Of a stretch of DNA of 5,126 nucleotides, positions 4,544 through 5,126 are shown one piece after another. The position numbers and the translations under genes were made by a program. Numbering within the stretch: the stretch's first letter is position 1; each line of letters starts with the position of its first letter. The stretch is taken from assembly GCA_003663115.1 (NCBI GenBank), contig QMZJ01000094.1, positions 1 through 5,126 on the forward strand, read 5' to 3'. This DNA comes from Candidatus Altarchaeales archaeon (GTDB taxonomy: Archaea; Altiarchaeota; Altiarchaeia; IMC4; QMZM01). Under the pieces are notes generated by a model, which saw nothing but the letters and a program-made list of their open reading frames with translations, did no database searches and was not told the DNA's origin.

Positions 4544-5126
4544 TCACTGTATCACCATCTTCCCACCATATCTCAGATACAGGTAAATTAAAAAGGTGAT
4601 TAAAGCAGCAAAAAAGAACCAGTCTTTTATGTTGGTTTCTTCCTCCTCTCTTTTGATGTCCTGGCTTATATTTCTATAGATCTCATCGAGGGTTTTATCA
4701 TTAACCGATCTGAAGTATTTACCTCCAGTTTCTCTTGCTATTTTCCGCAGTGTCGCTTCATCGAGCTCTGCATACTGGGGATTCCCAAACCAGTCATAAC
4801 CAAGGACAACTTTTTCCTCTGACCCCAGTCCAATGGTATAAACCTGTATCTTGTTGGTCTTTGCAAATTCGATCGCCTCCTCGGGAGATATTATCCCGGC
4901 GTTATTGACTCCGTCGGAAAGGAGGACAACGACCTTCTTCTTGTTCGGGATGGAGGTTGCCATATCAATCCCCAGGGCCAGTCCATCGCCAATTGCCGTT
5001 TTTCCCTGTTTTGGTTTAATGCTTCTCAGTTTTTCAATTACCTTGTCTTTATAAGGGCTCAGATATGCCGCGGTTGTCGCCCCGGATTCGAATATTACAA
5101 TTCCTGCGCAATCTTTTTCCTTCAGC
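4544..5126 (-). CDS. von Willebrand factor A domain membrane protein (BatA/BatB-like), 5' end outside window
   Basis: The reading frame is open from the right edge to a TGA at 4546-4544, showing the last 193 codons. The ATG at 4963 is internal: 54 in-frame codons lie before it, and they carry conserved vWA sequence. Visible vWA landmarks (fragment numbering) are the core strand GIVIFESG (8-15), TAIGDG with MIDAS Thr43, and LLSDGVNNAG with MIDAS Asp71. VYTIGLGSEE and the LRKIARETGGKYF helix-strand typical of Bat-type proteins follow. The DxSxS part of the metal site would lie beyond the edge. An acidic stretch (KREEEE) leads to one transmembrane helix (about 169-185, WFFFAALITFLIYLYLRY) and a tail of about 8 residues. 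It is thus probably a membrane-tethered vWA protein with its domain outside the cytoplasm. Bat-type genes often sit with a MoxR ATPase and a DUF58 gene, which would lie to the right of this window. It converges on the glycosylase gene with 56 bases between, where I see no clear terminator. Confidence 0.88.
   Translation of the reverse strand, partial: LKEKDCAGIVIFESGATTAAYLSPYKDKVIEKLRSIKPKQGKTAIGDGLALGIDMATSIPNKKKVVVLLSDGVNNAGIISPEEAIEFAKTNKIQVYTIGLGSEEKVVLGYDWFGNPQYAELDEATLRKIARETGGKYFRSVNDKTLDEIYRNISQDIKREEEETNIKDWFFFAALITFLIYLYLRYGGKMVIQ

Noticed and set aside
4851..5054. Plus-strand open frame opposite the vWA gene
   Set aside because: It is a shadow of the minus-strand vWA coding sequence, which has clear conserved motifs. 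The plus-strand translation has none.

Overview
The window looks like chromosomal DNA from a euryarchaeon, probably of a methanogen-related lineage. The evidence is an archaeal class III (pilin-type) signal peptide, an archaeal 20S proteasome beta subunit, and a KH-domain beta-CASP ribonuclease of the archaeal aCPSF1 family directly downstream of it. Candidate TATA boxes precede the genes, and Shine-Dalgarno sequences match the archaeal 16S rRNA 3' end (GAGGTGA, AGGTGAT). From memory, the psmB-aCPSF1 pair is also adjacent in Methanocaldococcus jannaschii (MJ1237/MJ1236) and Methanothermobacter (MTH1202/MTH1203). Species cannot be told from the sequence alone.

Layout: bases 1-25 hold a short tandem repeat that may include a TATA box. 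Next is a small pilin-like secreted protein gene (43-492, +). It converges with a two-CBS-domain protein gene (506-946, -), and both stop codons fall within a 20-bp A/T palindrome that could end transcription both ways. An AT-rich divergent promoter region (about 968-1070) separates the CBS gene from psmB (1071-1703, +, TTG start). A 162-nt gap with two hairpins and a long-range inverted repeat (1704-1865) precedes the aCPSF1 gene (1866-3752, +, TTG start behind a strong SD). A DNA glycosylase of the endonuclease III superfamily follows (3822-4487, +). It converges with the 3' part of a membrane-anchored von Willebrand factor A gene (4544 to the right edge, -), whose 5' end lies outside the window.

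How the genes relate: psmB encodes the catalytic subunit of regulated protein degradation. aCPSF1 is the archaeal transcription-termination and RNA-processing nuclease, so the central pair joins protein and RNA turnover. The glycosylase is a likely base-excision repair enzyme whose link to the pair may be only positional. The pilin-like and vWA proteins act at the cell surface. The CBS protein probably senses adenine nucleotides or a similar ligand, but its target is unknown.

I see no mobile element, CRISPR array, rRNA, tRNA or obvious new multi-gene system. The points most worth checking are the CBS gene start, where the conserved N-terminus and a perfect SD point to an in-frame ATC upstream of the first ATG; the structured psmB-aCPSF1 spacer; and the non-lyase active site of the glycosylase.
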